Shown: one piece after another, positions 16,755 to 24,649 of the stretch | Position numbering within the stretch: the first letter of the stretch is position 1 | How the letters are laid out: each line of letters begins with the position of its first letter | Assembly: GCA_037441775.1 (NCBI GenBank) | Contig: JBBIRO010000009.1 | Location: 1 to 64,000 of the forward strand | DNA from: CAMTWB01 sp037441775 | GTDB taxonomy: Bacteria > Desulfobacterota > Syntrophia > Syntrophales > CAMTWB01 | Direction of reading: 5' to 3' | Length of the DNA: 64,000 nucleotides | Notes under the pieces: model-generated | Database searches by the model: none | Told to the model about the DNA's origin: nothing | The model's input: only the letters and a program-made list of their open reading frames with translations | Position numbers and translations under genes: made by a program

Positions 16755-18217
16755 TTTGTCACCCTGATGGCCAGGTCAAAGGTGACCGTCTTGGCGTCTT
16801 TCTGCAGATTGGTGGCGCCTAAGGTCACCGAGGAGAAGAGTGGCGATCTGGCCAGCGCCTCCCTGACCTTCTCCACCGTCTCAAAGTCCCGCGCCTCCCC
16901 TTTAATCGCCATATTACCCTCCTCCAGGCTCAAACTATGGAGCAGCACCTCCTGGCCGGCCAGTATCAACACCGATAATTCCTGCAAGACAGAAAGCACG
17001 CCCGGCCCGCCGGTTAAATCGACGATGCCTGTCTGTTCTTTTCGGCGCTGTTCGATCAGCCCCTTCATTTGCTGCACCGGATCAACCTGCCGTCCGCCTC
17101 CGGGGTAATGCCGTTTAAACACCTCCGACACTTCCGATTTAAGCGAGAAAAATCTATTTTGGGCCAGCTTGTAATCCAGGTAGCCCTCCAGACCGATTAA
17201 TAACAGCAGTATTAACCATAAAATTTTTGCTCTGCCGGACCATTGAAGTGGGGGATTATCCGGTTGTTGACTTTTCGCAAAATCGAGGCCGCCGCTCCTG
17301 GATCTCAACGCCAAAGCCAGGGCCTGATCCATCAGGCCGCCAACCCAGCCTCGGGCAACATTTTCTTCCAGCGCCAAAGGGATGCGCCGGCACAGGTCCA
17401 GCTGTTCCACCGGAACGTGAAGCGATTCGGCCAGCATTTCCGCTATCCCCGGGAAGAGAGACCCGATTCCCGTCAGATACACCTGGATGATTTCACCATC
17501 GGCGAAGCCACGTAACTGGAGAAAGGCGTGGGTGTTTTGCACCTCGCCTGACAGGTCGGCGATGAACGCCGCCAGCGCCGCAGGGGCCGGCAAATCACGG
17601 CCTTCCCAGGGTGATTCCCCGGAGACGCCGTAAGACAAGGCGCGGACGTGACACAACTGCCCCCGGTCCAACCACACTGAAGCAGCTCCCGCCTTTCCTA
17701 AATCCAGAATAACGGCAAGCCCTTTCTGATTCACATACGGCCCCGCCTGACTGCCCAGGATAAACCCGGAACCCTCAAGGATAGCGTCCGTAAGTCCGTT
17801 GTTCCGTAACCGGGCGAGACGTTCCTGCACCGAGGCGCGGCTGGACAGAATGGCCAGCACATCCTGCGGTTTCCCCTGTCCCACCAGGAGAAAATCCAGC
17901 GCCGCATCGCCCAGCGGACGGCCAAGAAGGGCGGCCAGTTCAAAAGGCAGTACCTCGCCAATTTTCTTTTTGTCCTGAAAGGGCAGTTGCAGATGACGGA
18001 CAGTGAGCTCCGCTAATGGCAGGGACGTAACAACCCGGCTGAAGGAGGCACCTGTTTCTGAAACGAGGTTCTTGATGGCCCCCTCCAGTTCCTCCCCCGC
18101 CGAAAACTGTCGGGCATAGGTTTTTGTGATCCGCGCCCCGCCCCCTGCCGGGCGCTCCAGGAGGACGGCATAAAGGGCATCAGCCCCGATGTCTAAACCC
18201 AGGATCCTCTCCGCCAT
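16751..18217 (-). CDS. gspL: Type II secretion protein GspL (PilM/PilN-like)
   Basis: Protein of 488 aa, an actin-like cytoplasmic domain (ILGLDIGADALYAVLLER at the N-terminus, ILDLGKAGAASVWLDRG in the middle) followed by a transmembrane helix at about 331-350 and a periplasmic PilN/GspL-C domain. It recruits the GspE ATPase to the inner-membrane platform. It starts within the gspK stop (TAATG) and overlaps gspM by four bases. Confidence 0.85.
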   Translation of the reverse strand: MAERILGLDIGADALYAVLLERPAGGGARITKTYARQFSAGEELEGAIKNLVSETGASFSRVVTSLPLAELTVRHLQLPFQDKKKIGEVLPFELAALLGRPLGDAALDFLLVGQGKPQDVLAILSSRASVQERLARLRNNGLTDAILEGSGFILGSQAGPYVNQKGLAVILDLGKAGAASVWLDRGQLCHVRALSYGVSGESPWEGRDLPAPAALAAFIADLSGEVQNTHAFLQLRGFADGEIIQVYLTGIGSLFPGIAEMLAESLHVPVEQLDLCRRIPLALEENVARGWVGGLMDQALALALRSRSGGLDFAKSQQPDNPPLQWSGRAKILWLILLLLIGLEGYLDYKLAQNRFFSLKSEVSEVFKRHYPGGGRQVDPVQQMKGLIEQRRKEQTGIVDLTGGPGVLSVLQELSVLILAGQEVLLHSLSLEEGNMAIKGEARDFETVEKVREALARSPLFSSVTLGATNLQKDAKTVTFDLAIRVTK

Positions 18218-19176
18218 TAATCCACCTTCCAGGATATTAGTTGCACCTTCTCCCCGTCTCTTTTTATCACCGCCTCGATGGTTCTGGTCATCCTGTCCCG
18301 GCTCGCTTGCGCAATAATCATGAAACTGCTGCTTTTTACGGTCAAGAGGCCATGCTGGTCAAAAGTATCACCAACAATTGCCTTGTACCAGTCCGGCCGG
18401 GACAGGTCGTTCTTTTCGTCCCGCCTGTACTGGTCAAGTTTCTCCACCATATCCTCCGTTAACCCGTCACGAAAGGCCAATATGACCTCGCGCGGGGCCG
18501 TATTGATATTTATCTTGCCGTTGCCCCAGAGGGTAAGAAATTTTTTCAACCCGGGGCTCTTGGCCGTTCCATAAAAAAGCTCCCTGGTTATTCCCCTGAT
18601 CATAAGGAGTTCTTCCAGGGCATCAAGAGGCCCATTTTTTGCCTCATAGGGGTTGGCCAGCGCCCGGTAGTAGTCGCTTTCCGCCCCGCCTGAGGTTGTC
18701 TCGTCATCAGGATCAAGCCAGTCCTGGAGGCTGGCTATGATTTCATCGGCCTTACCGCCGGCCAGCCCGAATTCCGGCAGCTTCAGGAGGCGCAGGAGGA
18801 TGTCCCGGATCGGCTCATAGACCCGATTGCCCTCATAAAAGCGTTGCAGCGGGATCTTCCCCATTTCGTCTTCAATAACTAAAGTAAGGGCACCGGACCC
18901 AAATAAAAGGCTCGCCTTGGCGGCAAATTCATCAGCCTTGGCCCAGCTTTCCGTAAGAGAGTCGTAATTGTTTTTATCCAGCGCCAAAAAGGCCTCGCCG
19001 CCATTGAACCCGGATTTGGCCAGATAGTAGAGCTTAAAGCCGTCGCCCAGGTTGGCCGCCTCTTGCAATTGTGTCCTGGCGGCGCGACTCAGTGCCACGA
19101 CAGCTCCGACCAGAATCGTGATGACCAAGAGCACGGTTACCAGGGCAAACCCTCTTTGTTTTAACGCGGCTGTCAT
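18217..19176 (-). CDS. gspK: Minor pseudopilin GspK
   Basis: Large minor pseudopilin, 319 aa. The prepilin cleavage site is G-F in KQRGFALVTVLLVITI and lacks the usual Glu5, as expected for GspK, which caps the pseudopilus tip. The alpha-domain has a DWLDPDDETTSGGAESDYY segment, the typical calcium-binding and DWxDxD region, and INTAPREVILAF. Its ATG overlaps the gspJ stop. Confidence 0.9.
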   Translation of the reverse strand: MTAALKQRGFALVTVLLVITILVGAVVALSRAARTQLQEAANLGDGFKLYYLAKSGFNGGEAFLALDKNNYDSLTESWAKADEFAAKASLLFGSGALTLVIEDEMGKIPLQRFYEGNRVYEPIRDILLRLLKLPEFGLAGGKADEIIASLQDWLDPDDETTSGGAESDYYRALANPYEAKNGPLDALEELLMIRGITRELFYGTAKSPGLKKFLTLWGNGKININTAPREVILAFRDGLTEDMVEKLDQYRRDEKNDLSRPDWYKAIVGDTFDQHGLLTVKSSSFMIIAQASRDRMTRTIEAVIKRDGEKVQLISWKVD

Positions 19177-19913
19177 GGTGCATCCCGGGCTAAAGGCAGC
19201 AGGAACCGCGTAAAAAAGCGTCGGGGCGGTCTGTTCTCCCCTTCCTGCAGGTGCAGTTCCAACTCCACCATCCGGGGAAGGGGTCCCGGCTTGCCCCCGG
19301 GCGGCGCCGCGGTCTCCCAGCTTTCATGGAGTTTTTTCTCGCCGTCATAAAAACGCAGATAGAGGGCCTCGACATCCTCGCAGACAACAAACCCCTGTTC
19401 CTTACTATCTTTCACTGCTGGCAGCAACGCCGTTTCCCGGTGCAGGTGGTTGCGGCCTTCACTGTCCTTGCTGACCCGGTAGAGCACCTTGTTGATTCCC
19501 GCCGGTTGGGCCTCATCCCAGATATTGCCGCGGTTTTTTGCTGAGAAAAAGAGGTGTGCATAGTCTTTGTTCCCCTTGACCTCAGACGCCGCCGAAAAAA
19601 CAAAATGGCCGCGAAAAGGTGCCAGCGCCATCAGATCCCTTCCCAGGATGTCCATTGCCGCGCGGGCCGACTGGTAAGCTCTGGCCTGTCCTTCTCCCTC
19701 TTTTGTAAGCGAGAAGATATCCCGGTAGGAAGACCAGACGGCCGAGAGCACCAAGGCAAGGATAAACAATGCCAAAAGTACCTCTAGCAGGGTGAACCCC
19801 GCCCGGGGTGAGCGAGACAGGCCGCGTGTGTTTAGGCTGTAGGATGAATGCCTCCGCTGGTTCAATCTTGCAGATGGAGCCGCAATATTTATAATATCTC
19901 GGGCAACGGGCAA
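19173..19913 (-). CDS. gspJ: Minor pseudopilin GspJ
   Basis: Minor pseudopilin, 246 aa from a TTG start. The class III prepilin signal is AGFTLLEVLLALFILALVLS, with cleavage after G39, which gives an unusually long leader compared with the usual 6-15 residues. A TTG at 19865 would give a leader of 23 residues but has no ribosome site, while AGAGG lies eight bases before 19913. Upstream the operon is interrupted by a 200-base repeat-filled gap, which may have displaced the original start. Function: pseudopilus tip complex with GspI and GspK. Confidence 0.82.
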   Translation of the reverse strand: MPVARDIINIAAPSARLNQRRHSSYSLNTRGLSRSPRAGFTLLEVLLALFILALVLSAVWSSYRDIFSLTKEGEGQARAYQSARAAMDILGRDLMALAPFRGHFVFSAASEVKGNKDYAHLFFSAKNRGNIWDEAQPAGINKVLYRVSKDSEGRNHLHRETALLPAVKDSKEQGFVVCEDVEALYLRFYDGEKKLHESWETAAPPGGKPGPLPRMVELELHLQEGENRPPRRFFTRFLLPLARDAP

Positions 19914-19931
19914 TGGTCACGCCTCTTTAAT

Positions 19932-20100
19932 GTTGTCCAACTCGTAATAAGTCTGCAAAACGTAAGTCTTAAGACGGCTTGGTAAAAAATTCGCCGGAAA
20001 AGCGCGCAAATCGCGAGGAATGACATGTGCTTTCCGTACGCCGTGAGTGACGAGGGATTTAGCGCAACGCGGTATCCGAACTTTTAGCAAGTCGTCAATG
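19932..20100. repeat. MITE-like element E2 inside the T2SS operon
   Basis: Non-coding DNA between gspI and gspJ. The segment 19938-19982 matches 27927-27971 at 41 of 45 positions. The segment GTGACGAGGGATTTAGC (20047-20063) recurs exactly at 49795-49811. The right end ACTTTTAGCAAGTCGTCAAT (20081-20099) is a variant of the GACTTTTTA..CGTCAAT end of elements E3 and E4. The order and orientation of the two modules are the same as in E3. Confidence 0.7.
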
Positions 20101-20115
20101 TTGTGTCCCATCTGC

Positions 20116-20550
20116 CTAAAACCTAAACATCTTATACAGCAACAGTTGATACGATTCCGGGGAGGGCGCGCTATTTTTTACGGTCAGCTCGATCCTCTTC
20201 AAGAATGGTATTTCCGTATCCATTACCACCAGTTCCCAGCGATACTGGGGATAATCTGCGCCAAAATCGCCTCTTGAGCTTGACAACTCGAGCATGTTTG
20301 CGGCGTCAACCTGAGCCATCCGCCCCTGCGCGAGGAGGGCGGCGTCGGTCAGAAAATTGGCCCTGGCCGCCATCGCCATGCTCTGCCTCTGTGACTGGTA
20401 AATGGCCAAAAGGGCGATGGCCAGGATGGTCATAGCCAGCATGACCTCCAGGAGCGTGAACCCCCGTCGGGGGTCAGGTCTTGTATCTTGATTTTTTGTC
20501 TTGCGGCTGTGCCTATCCCCGGCCACCCTCAAAAAAATGTTAAAATACAA
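20116..20550 (-). CDS. gspI: Minor pseudopilin GspI
   Basis: Pseudopilin of 144 aa with prepilin signal RRGFTLLEVMLAMTILAIAL (cleavage after G30) and the GspI-type globular remainder ending YKMFRF. It starts at a TTG, well spaced from GGAGG; the start overlaps the gspH end by 11 bases. The basic leader of about 30 residues is long. It forms the pseudopilus tip with GspJ and GspK. Confidence 0.85.
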   Translation of the reverse strand: MYFNIFLRVAGDRHSRKTKNQDTRPDPRRGFTLLEVMLAMTILAIALLAIYQSQRQSMAMAARANFLTDAALLAQGRMAQVDAANMLELSSSRGDFGADYPQYRWELVVMDTEIPFLKRIELTVKNSAPSPESYQLLLYKMFRF

Positions 20551-21028
20551 GACCTGAACCCTCCTCCACTCTGATAGTTGGCAAGATTGGATTAATGAAA
20601 ATCGTCATCTTCCGGGGTCCCAGCTCCAGGTAGATGATGGCTGGCTGGGCGTATCCCTCTTTGTAAAAGTTGATGATCGCCTCGCCAAAGAAAATCTGCT
20701 CGCCCCGGAAGGCATCGACCTTGACGAACCGCACCCCCTCGCCAAGGAGCCGGGCCTCGTCCCTTTTTTTTAATAATTCCTCGGGATTGAGGTCTTCCCG
20801 ATAGGCGAAGAAACGCTGCTGATCCAAATTCAAAGACAGATGATAATTCATCTGATCGCGCACCGCCTGGGCGCGCAGTTCGCCTGCCAGATAGGTCAGT
20901 TTCCTGACCGCCAGGCCAAGCTGGTCGCCGGCGACGATGTCCCGCAGGCGTGGCGCCGCCATAAAAAGGATCGTCCCCAATAGAAGCACCACGACCAGTA
21001 GTTCGATTATGGTATAGCCCCTATTCAC
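20540..21028 (-). CDS. gspH: Minor pseudopilin GspH
   Basis: Pseudopilin of 162 aa. A very short leader (MNRG) precedes YTIIELLVVVLLLGTILFMA; the cleavage residue is followed by Tyr where Phe is usual, but Glu5 is kept. The GspH/FimT domain continues to IRVEEGSGLVF. It begins at GTG inside the last codons of gspG (8-base overlap). Confidence 0.84.
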   Translation of the reverse strand: MNRGYTIIELLVVVLLLGTILFMAAPRLRDIVAGDQLGLAVRKLTYLAGELRAQAVRDQMNYHLSLNLDQQRFFAYREDLNPEELLKKRDEARLLGEGVRFVKVDAFRGEQIFFGEAIINFYKEGYAQPAIIYLELGPRKMTIFINPILPTIRVEEGSGLVF

Positions 21029-21458
21029 TTTCCCAGCTGGTGATGTCTTTATTGCGACCCTCTCCCCCCTCCTCGCCGTCGGCCCCCAGGGAAGACAGGT
21101 CGTAATCTCCGTTCCTTCCCGGGCTTACGTAGCGGAAATCGTTGCCCCAGGGGTCCTTGGGAACCCGGCCCCGCTCCAGGTAGCCCCCCTGCCGCCAATT
21201 CCTGGCCAGCGCTCCAACGGACGGCGGCTCTACCAGTGCCTGCAGGCCCTGGTCGGTTGTGGGATAGCTCCCGTTGTCGATCTTGTAGAGCCTAAGCGCC
21301 GTTTCCAGGCTTTCTATCTGGATGCTGGCTTTAGCTCTTCTGGCCTCATCGGGCCGTCCCATGATCCGGGGAATGATTAAACCCGCCAGGATTCCTAGAA
21401 TGACGATGACCACCATCAATTCGATGAGGGTAAATCCTCCCGCGCTTCGCAATTTCAT
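21021..21458 (-). CDS. gspG: Major pseudopilin GspG
   Basis: Main building block of the pseudopilus. Prepilin signal GGFTLIELMVVIVILGILAG after a basic leader (MKLRSAGG), then YKIDNGSYPTTDQGLQALV and the C-terminal calcium-binding WGNDFRY...GDYDLSSLGADG loop, all diagnostic for GspG. I start at ATG 21458; a TTG at 21491 would add 11 residues. There is a 69-base gap to gspF. Confidence 0.92.
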   Translation of the reverse strand: MKLRSAGGFTLIELMVVIVILGILAGLIIPRIMGRPDEARRAKASIQIESLETALRLYKIDNGSYPTTDQGLQALVEPPSVGALARNWRQGGYLERGRVPKDPWGNDFRYVSPGRNGDYDLSSLGADGEEGGEGRNKDITSWESE

Positions 21459-21527
21459 CTGATATCTGCTCCCTATGTTGTCTGGCAACAACCGCTGAAC
21501 CGTGAACCGTTTAACCTCTCTCCAACC

Positions 21528-22751
21528 CTATCGCACCAGTTGGTTCATTTCAAATAGTGGCAGTAAAATAGCAATGACGACAAAACCGACGATGAGACCC
21601 ATCAAAAGAATCATCAGCGGCTCCACCAGGGCGGTAGCCAGCATGATTTTACTCTCCGCCTCCTGTTCATAGGCATCGGCAATGCGGAAAAGCATCGGTT
21701 CCAGATTGCCGCTGTGTTCCCCCAGGGTGAGCATTTCGGTAGCCATCGGCGGGAAAATACCGCCCCGGGCCAGGGGCCGGGAGAGGCTCTCGCCCTGGGT
21801 CACCTCCTGGGCGGCATACTTGATGGCATCCATCAGGATGGTGTTATTTACCACCTTCTGGGCAATTTCCAAAGAGGTCAACATCGGCACTCCGCTTTGC
21901 AACAGGGTTCCCAGGGTGCGGCTGAAACGGGCGACGGCCATTTTCTTGACCAGCGGGCCAATGAGCGGCAGTCGCAACTTGATTCTATCCCGCAGCCGCT
22001 GCCCACCCGCGGTGGCCTTAAGCGCATTGCGCACCAGCAAAAATATCCCTGCCGCGCCTATTGCCATTAACCACCAATAGCTGCCAATTATTTCGCTGAT
22101 CCCGATCAAAAGCAGGGTAACTGCCGGCAGGGTCTGGTTCATCTCTTGAAAGATGCCGGTTATGCTGGGAATAACGAATGCCACCAGAAAAAAAAGGATC
22201 GCCGAACCGGCCAGGAGCATCAGGAGGGGATAGGCCAGCGCCGATTTTATCTTTGCTCGCACGACCTGCTGGTGTTCTCGAAAATTTGCCAGCCGGTCCA
22301 TTATGGCAGGCAGGGTGCCGGCCGCCTCCGCCGCCTGAACCATGTAAAGGTAGAGAGGAGAAAAAGTTCGCACGTGGGGGGCAAGGGCGGCGGAAAGGCT
22401 CTTCCCCTCCTTGACCTCCTCCTGGACCTGGGCGAGAAGCTTGCGGAATGCCGGCTGACCAGTCTGGTCCACCAGGATGCTCAGGGCGGACATCAGCGGC
22501 AGACCGGCGTTAAGCAATGTCGCCAGATGTCTCGTCGCGGCCGTCACCTCTTTCTGGCCAATCCGCGAAAAGAGCGTCCGGGACATTTCCCGGGCCTCCC
22601 CCTGTTGCTCCGACGCCGCCTCTTCAACGCGCGTTGGGTAGAGTTCTTGATCTTTCAACTTCTGCCAGACGACAGGCAAGGAAGGGGCATCGATGATTCC
22701 TTTTTTCCGGCGTCCCTTTCCGTCTAGAGCCTGGTATGAATAAAGAGGCAT
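21528..22751 (-). CDS. gspF: Type II secretion inner-membrane platform protein GspF
   Basis: Polytopic platform protein, 407 aa, with two repeated cytoplasmic T2SSF domains (about 70-195 and 272-395) and three membrane segments, including LLMLLAGSAILFFLVAF and LMILLMGLIVGFVVIAILL. Conserved pieces are YSYQALDGKGRRKKGII and EMLTLGEHSGNLEPML. It couples GspE ATP hydrolysis to pseudopilus growth. ATG with AGAAGG upstream. Confidence 0.93.
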   Translation of the reverse strand: MPLYSYQALDGKGRRKKGIIDAPSLPVVWQKLKDQELYPTRVEEAASEQQGEAREMSRTLFSRIGQKEVTAATRHLATLLNAGLPLMSALSILVDQTGQPAFRKLLAQVQEEVKEGKSLSAALAPHVRTFSPLYLYMVQAAEAAGTLPAIMDRLANFREHQQVVRAKIKSALAYPLLMLLAGSAILFFLVAFVIPSITGIFQEMNQTLPAVTLLLIGISEIIGSYWWLMAIGAAGIFLLVRNALKATAGGQRLRDRIKLRLPLIGPLVKKMAVARFSRTLGTLLQSGVPMLTSLEIAQKVVNNTILMDAIKYAAQEVTQGESLSRPLARGGIFPPMATEMLTLGEHSGNLEPMLFRIADAYEQEAESKIMLATALVEPLMILLMGLIVGFVVIAILLPLFEMNQLVR

Positions 22752-22867
22752 GTTACCTTCTCAACCTTTAAGATATACAGGGTGCGTTCGGCGTCTTTGT
22801 ATCGTAAATTTTGTTTATTGCTATCGTCGGTTCCATCTTGCGGATTGATCCTGCGGCGTCCCCCCCC

Positions 22868-24649
22868 TTACAGGTCCGCCATATCCTGGGGGGAATCTTC
22901 CACCTTGCCCTGTTCGCCCCGCTGGATGGCGATCCTGGTTACCCTGAGCACCTCCTCCGGAGTGGTGAGGCCCATCAGCACCTTGCGTGCTCCGGCTTGC
23001 AAGAGGGTCCGCATCCCCCGCTTCGAGGCCAGTCTGGCGATTTGGGTCGCGTCAGAGCTCTTGAGAATCAACCTCTTCATTTCTTCATCAATGAGCATGA
23101 TTTCAAAGATTGCCGTCCGGCCACGGTAACCCCGGTGCATGCAGTAGGCGCAGCCTGTTTTTCGGTAGAGCCTGCGGTCCTTGATATCCGACCGGGACAG
23201 GCCGATGTTGGCAAGCACCTCGCCGTTGGGGGTGTAAGGTTCTTTGCAATGCGGGCAAAGAAGGCGCACCAGGCGTTGAGCGACGACTGCAATTAAAGAG
23301 GAGGTAACGAGATATGGCTCCACCTCCATGTCGATCAGACGGGTAACGGCGCCGGCGGCATCGTTAGTATGGAGGGTGGAAAAGACCAGATGCCCGGTCA
23401 GCGAGGACTGGATGGCGATCTCCGCCGTCTCCTGATCCCGGATTTCCCCCACCAGAATAACGTCGGGATCCTGCCGGACCAGGGAGCGTAAACCTTTGGC
23501 GAAGGTCAGGTCAATCTTGGGATTTACCTGGATTTGGCTCACCCCCTCGATCTGGTATTCGATGGGATCCTCGATGGTAATGATGTTAATGCCGGGACTG
23601 TTGATGCTCGTCAGGGCCGCGTAGAGCGTCGTCGTCTTGCCGCTGCCTGTTGGCCCCGTCACCAGCACAATGCCATAGGGTGATCCAATGATCCGATTGA
23701 AGACCTCCACCTCCTCGCCGTCCATCCCCAATTCGGCAAGCCCAAGCATGGTCTGCGATTTATCGAGCAGCCTTAAGACAACCCGCTCCCCGAAGGCGGT
23801 GGGGATGATGGCCACGCGGACGTCCACGTTTTTTTCCGCAATCTTGAGATCGAGCCGTCCATCCTGGGGAAGCCTCTTTTCGGCGATATTCAGCCGGGCC
23901 ATGATCTTGATCCGCGAGGTAAGGGGAGAGTGGATGCGCCGGGGCACGGTAAGAACATCGGAGAGGAGGCCGTCAATGCGGTAGCGCACCTTGAGGAAAT
24001 CCTGGTAGGGTTCGATATGGATGTCGCTGGCTCTATCGCGGATGGCGCCGGCTAAAAGAAGATTTACCAGCTTGACGACCGGCGCGTTGCTCGTCTCGTC
24101 GAGCAGGTCGGTGGTCTCTTCGATCTCCGAAATGATCCTTTCCGGGGAATCGCCGTTCATCTCCTGGGCAAATTCCCGCGCCGTCTGCTGACTGGCGTTA
24201 TAAAGACGACTGATGGCCGCCAAAATTACATCCTGGGTGGCCAGGATCAGGACGCCCGCGCCCAGATAACGCCTCAGGTCGTCGATAACATCAAGGAGCG
24301 TCGGGTCATTGATGGCAATCAAGATCTCATTGCTATTGGCCTTACGCAGGGGAACCACCTTGTGTTTCTTGAGGTAGGACAGCGAGATATCGCCATGAAA
24401 ATCATAGGTCAACCCCTCCAGAGGGCTGCCGTTATGGAGCGGAATCCGGAAATGGCGGCTCAAAAGCATAAGCAGCCTTTCCTCCTCGATGAGTTTGCGC
24501 TGCAAAAGCGCCTCCGTGAGGCCGACCCCTTTGTTTTTGAGGAGGGCCAGCACCTCAGTAAGCGTCTCCGCGTCAATCCCCGTTTGCCGGAGATCCTCCA
24601 GCAGGGGGCTAATACCGTTTATCATAGCCAATATTCGCTCAACCGCCAC
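22868..24649 (-). CDS. gspE: Type II secretion ATPase GspE
   Basis: Cytoplasmic hexameric ATPase, 593 aa, powering the pseudopilus. It has an N-terminal MshEN/GspE-N domain (about 30-150), Walker A GPTGSGKT (332-339), an Asp box, Walker B around VILVGEIRDQETAEIA, a His box (GHLVFSTLHTNDA) and a zinc-binding pair CPHC...CAYC in the C-terminal domain. The GTG start overlaps gspD by 11 bases; ATG 24625 is an alternative. A 116-base gap follows before gspF. Confidence 0.94.
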   Translation of the reverse strand: MAVERILAMINGISPLLEDLRQTGIDAETLTEVLALLKNKGVGLTEALLQRKLIEEERLLMLLSRHFRIPLHNGSPLEGLTYDFHGDISLSYLKKHKVVPLRKANSNEILIAINDPTLLDVIDDLRRYLGAGVLILATQDVILAAISRLYNASQQTAREFAQEMNGDSPERIISEIEETTDLLDETSNAPVVKLVNLLLAGAIRDRASDIHIEPYQDFLKVRYRIDGLLSDVLTVPRRIHSPLTSRIKIMARLNIAEKRLPQDGRLDLKIAEKNVDVRVAIIPTAFGERVVLRLLDKSQTMLGLAELGMDGEEVEVFNRIIGSPYGIVLVTGPTGSGKTTTLYAALTSINSPGINIITIEDPIEYQIEGVSQIQVNPKIDLTFAKGLRSLVRQDPDVILVGEIRDQETAEIAIQSSLTGHLVFSTLHTNDAAGAVTRLIDMEVEPYLVTSSLIAVVAQRLVRLLCPHCKEPYTPNGEVLANIGLSRSDIKDRRLYRKTGCAYCMHRGYRGRTAIFEIMLIDEEMKRLILKSSDATQIARLASKRGMRTLLQAGARKVLMGLTTPEEVLRVTRIAIQRGEQGKVEDSPQDMADL

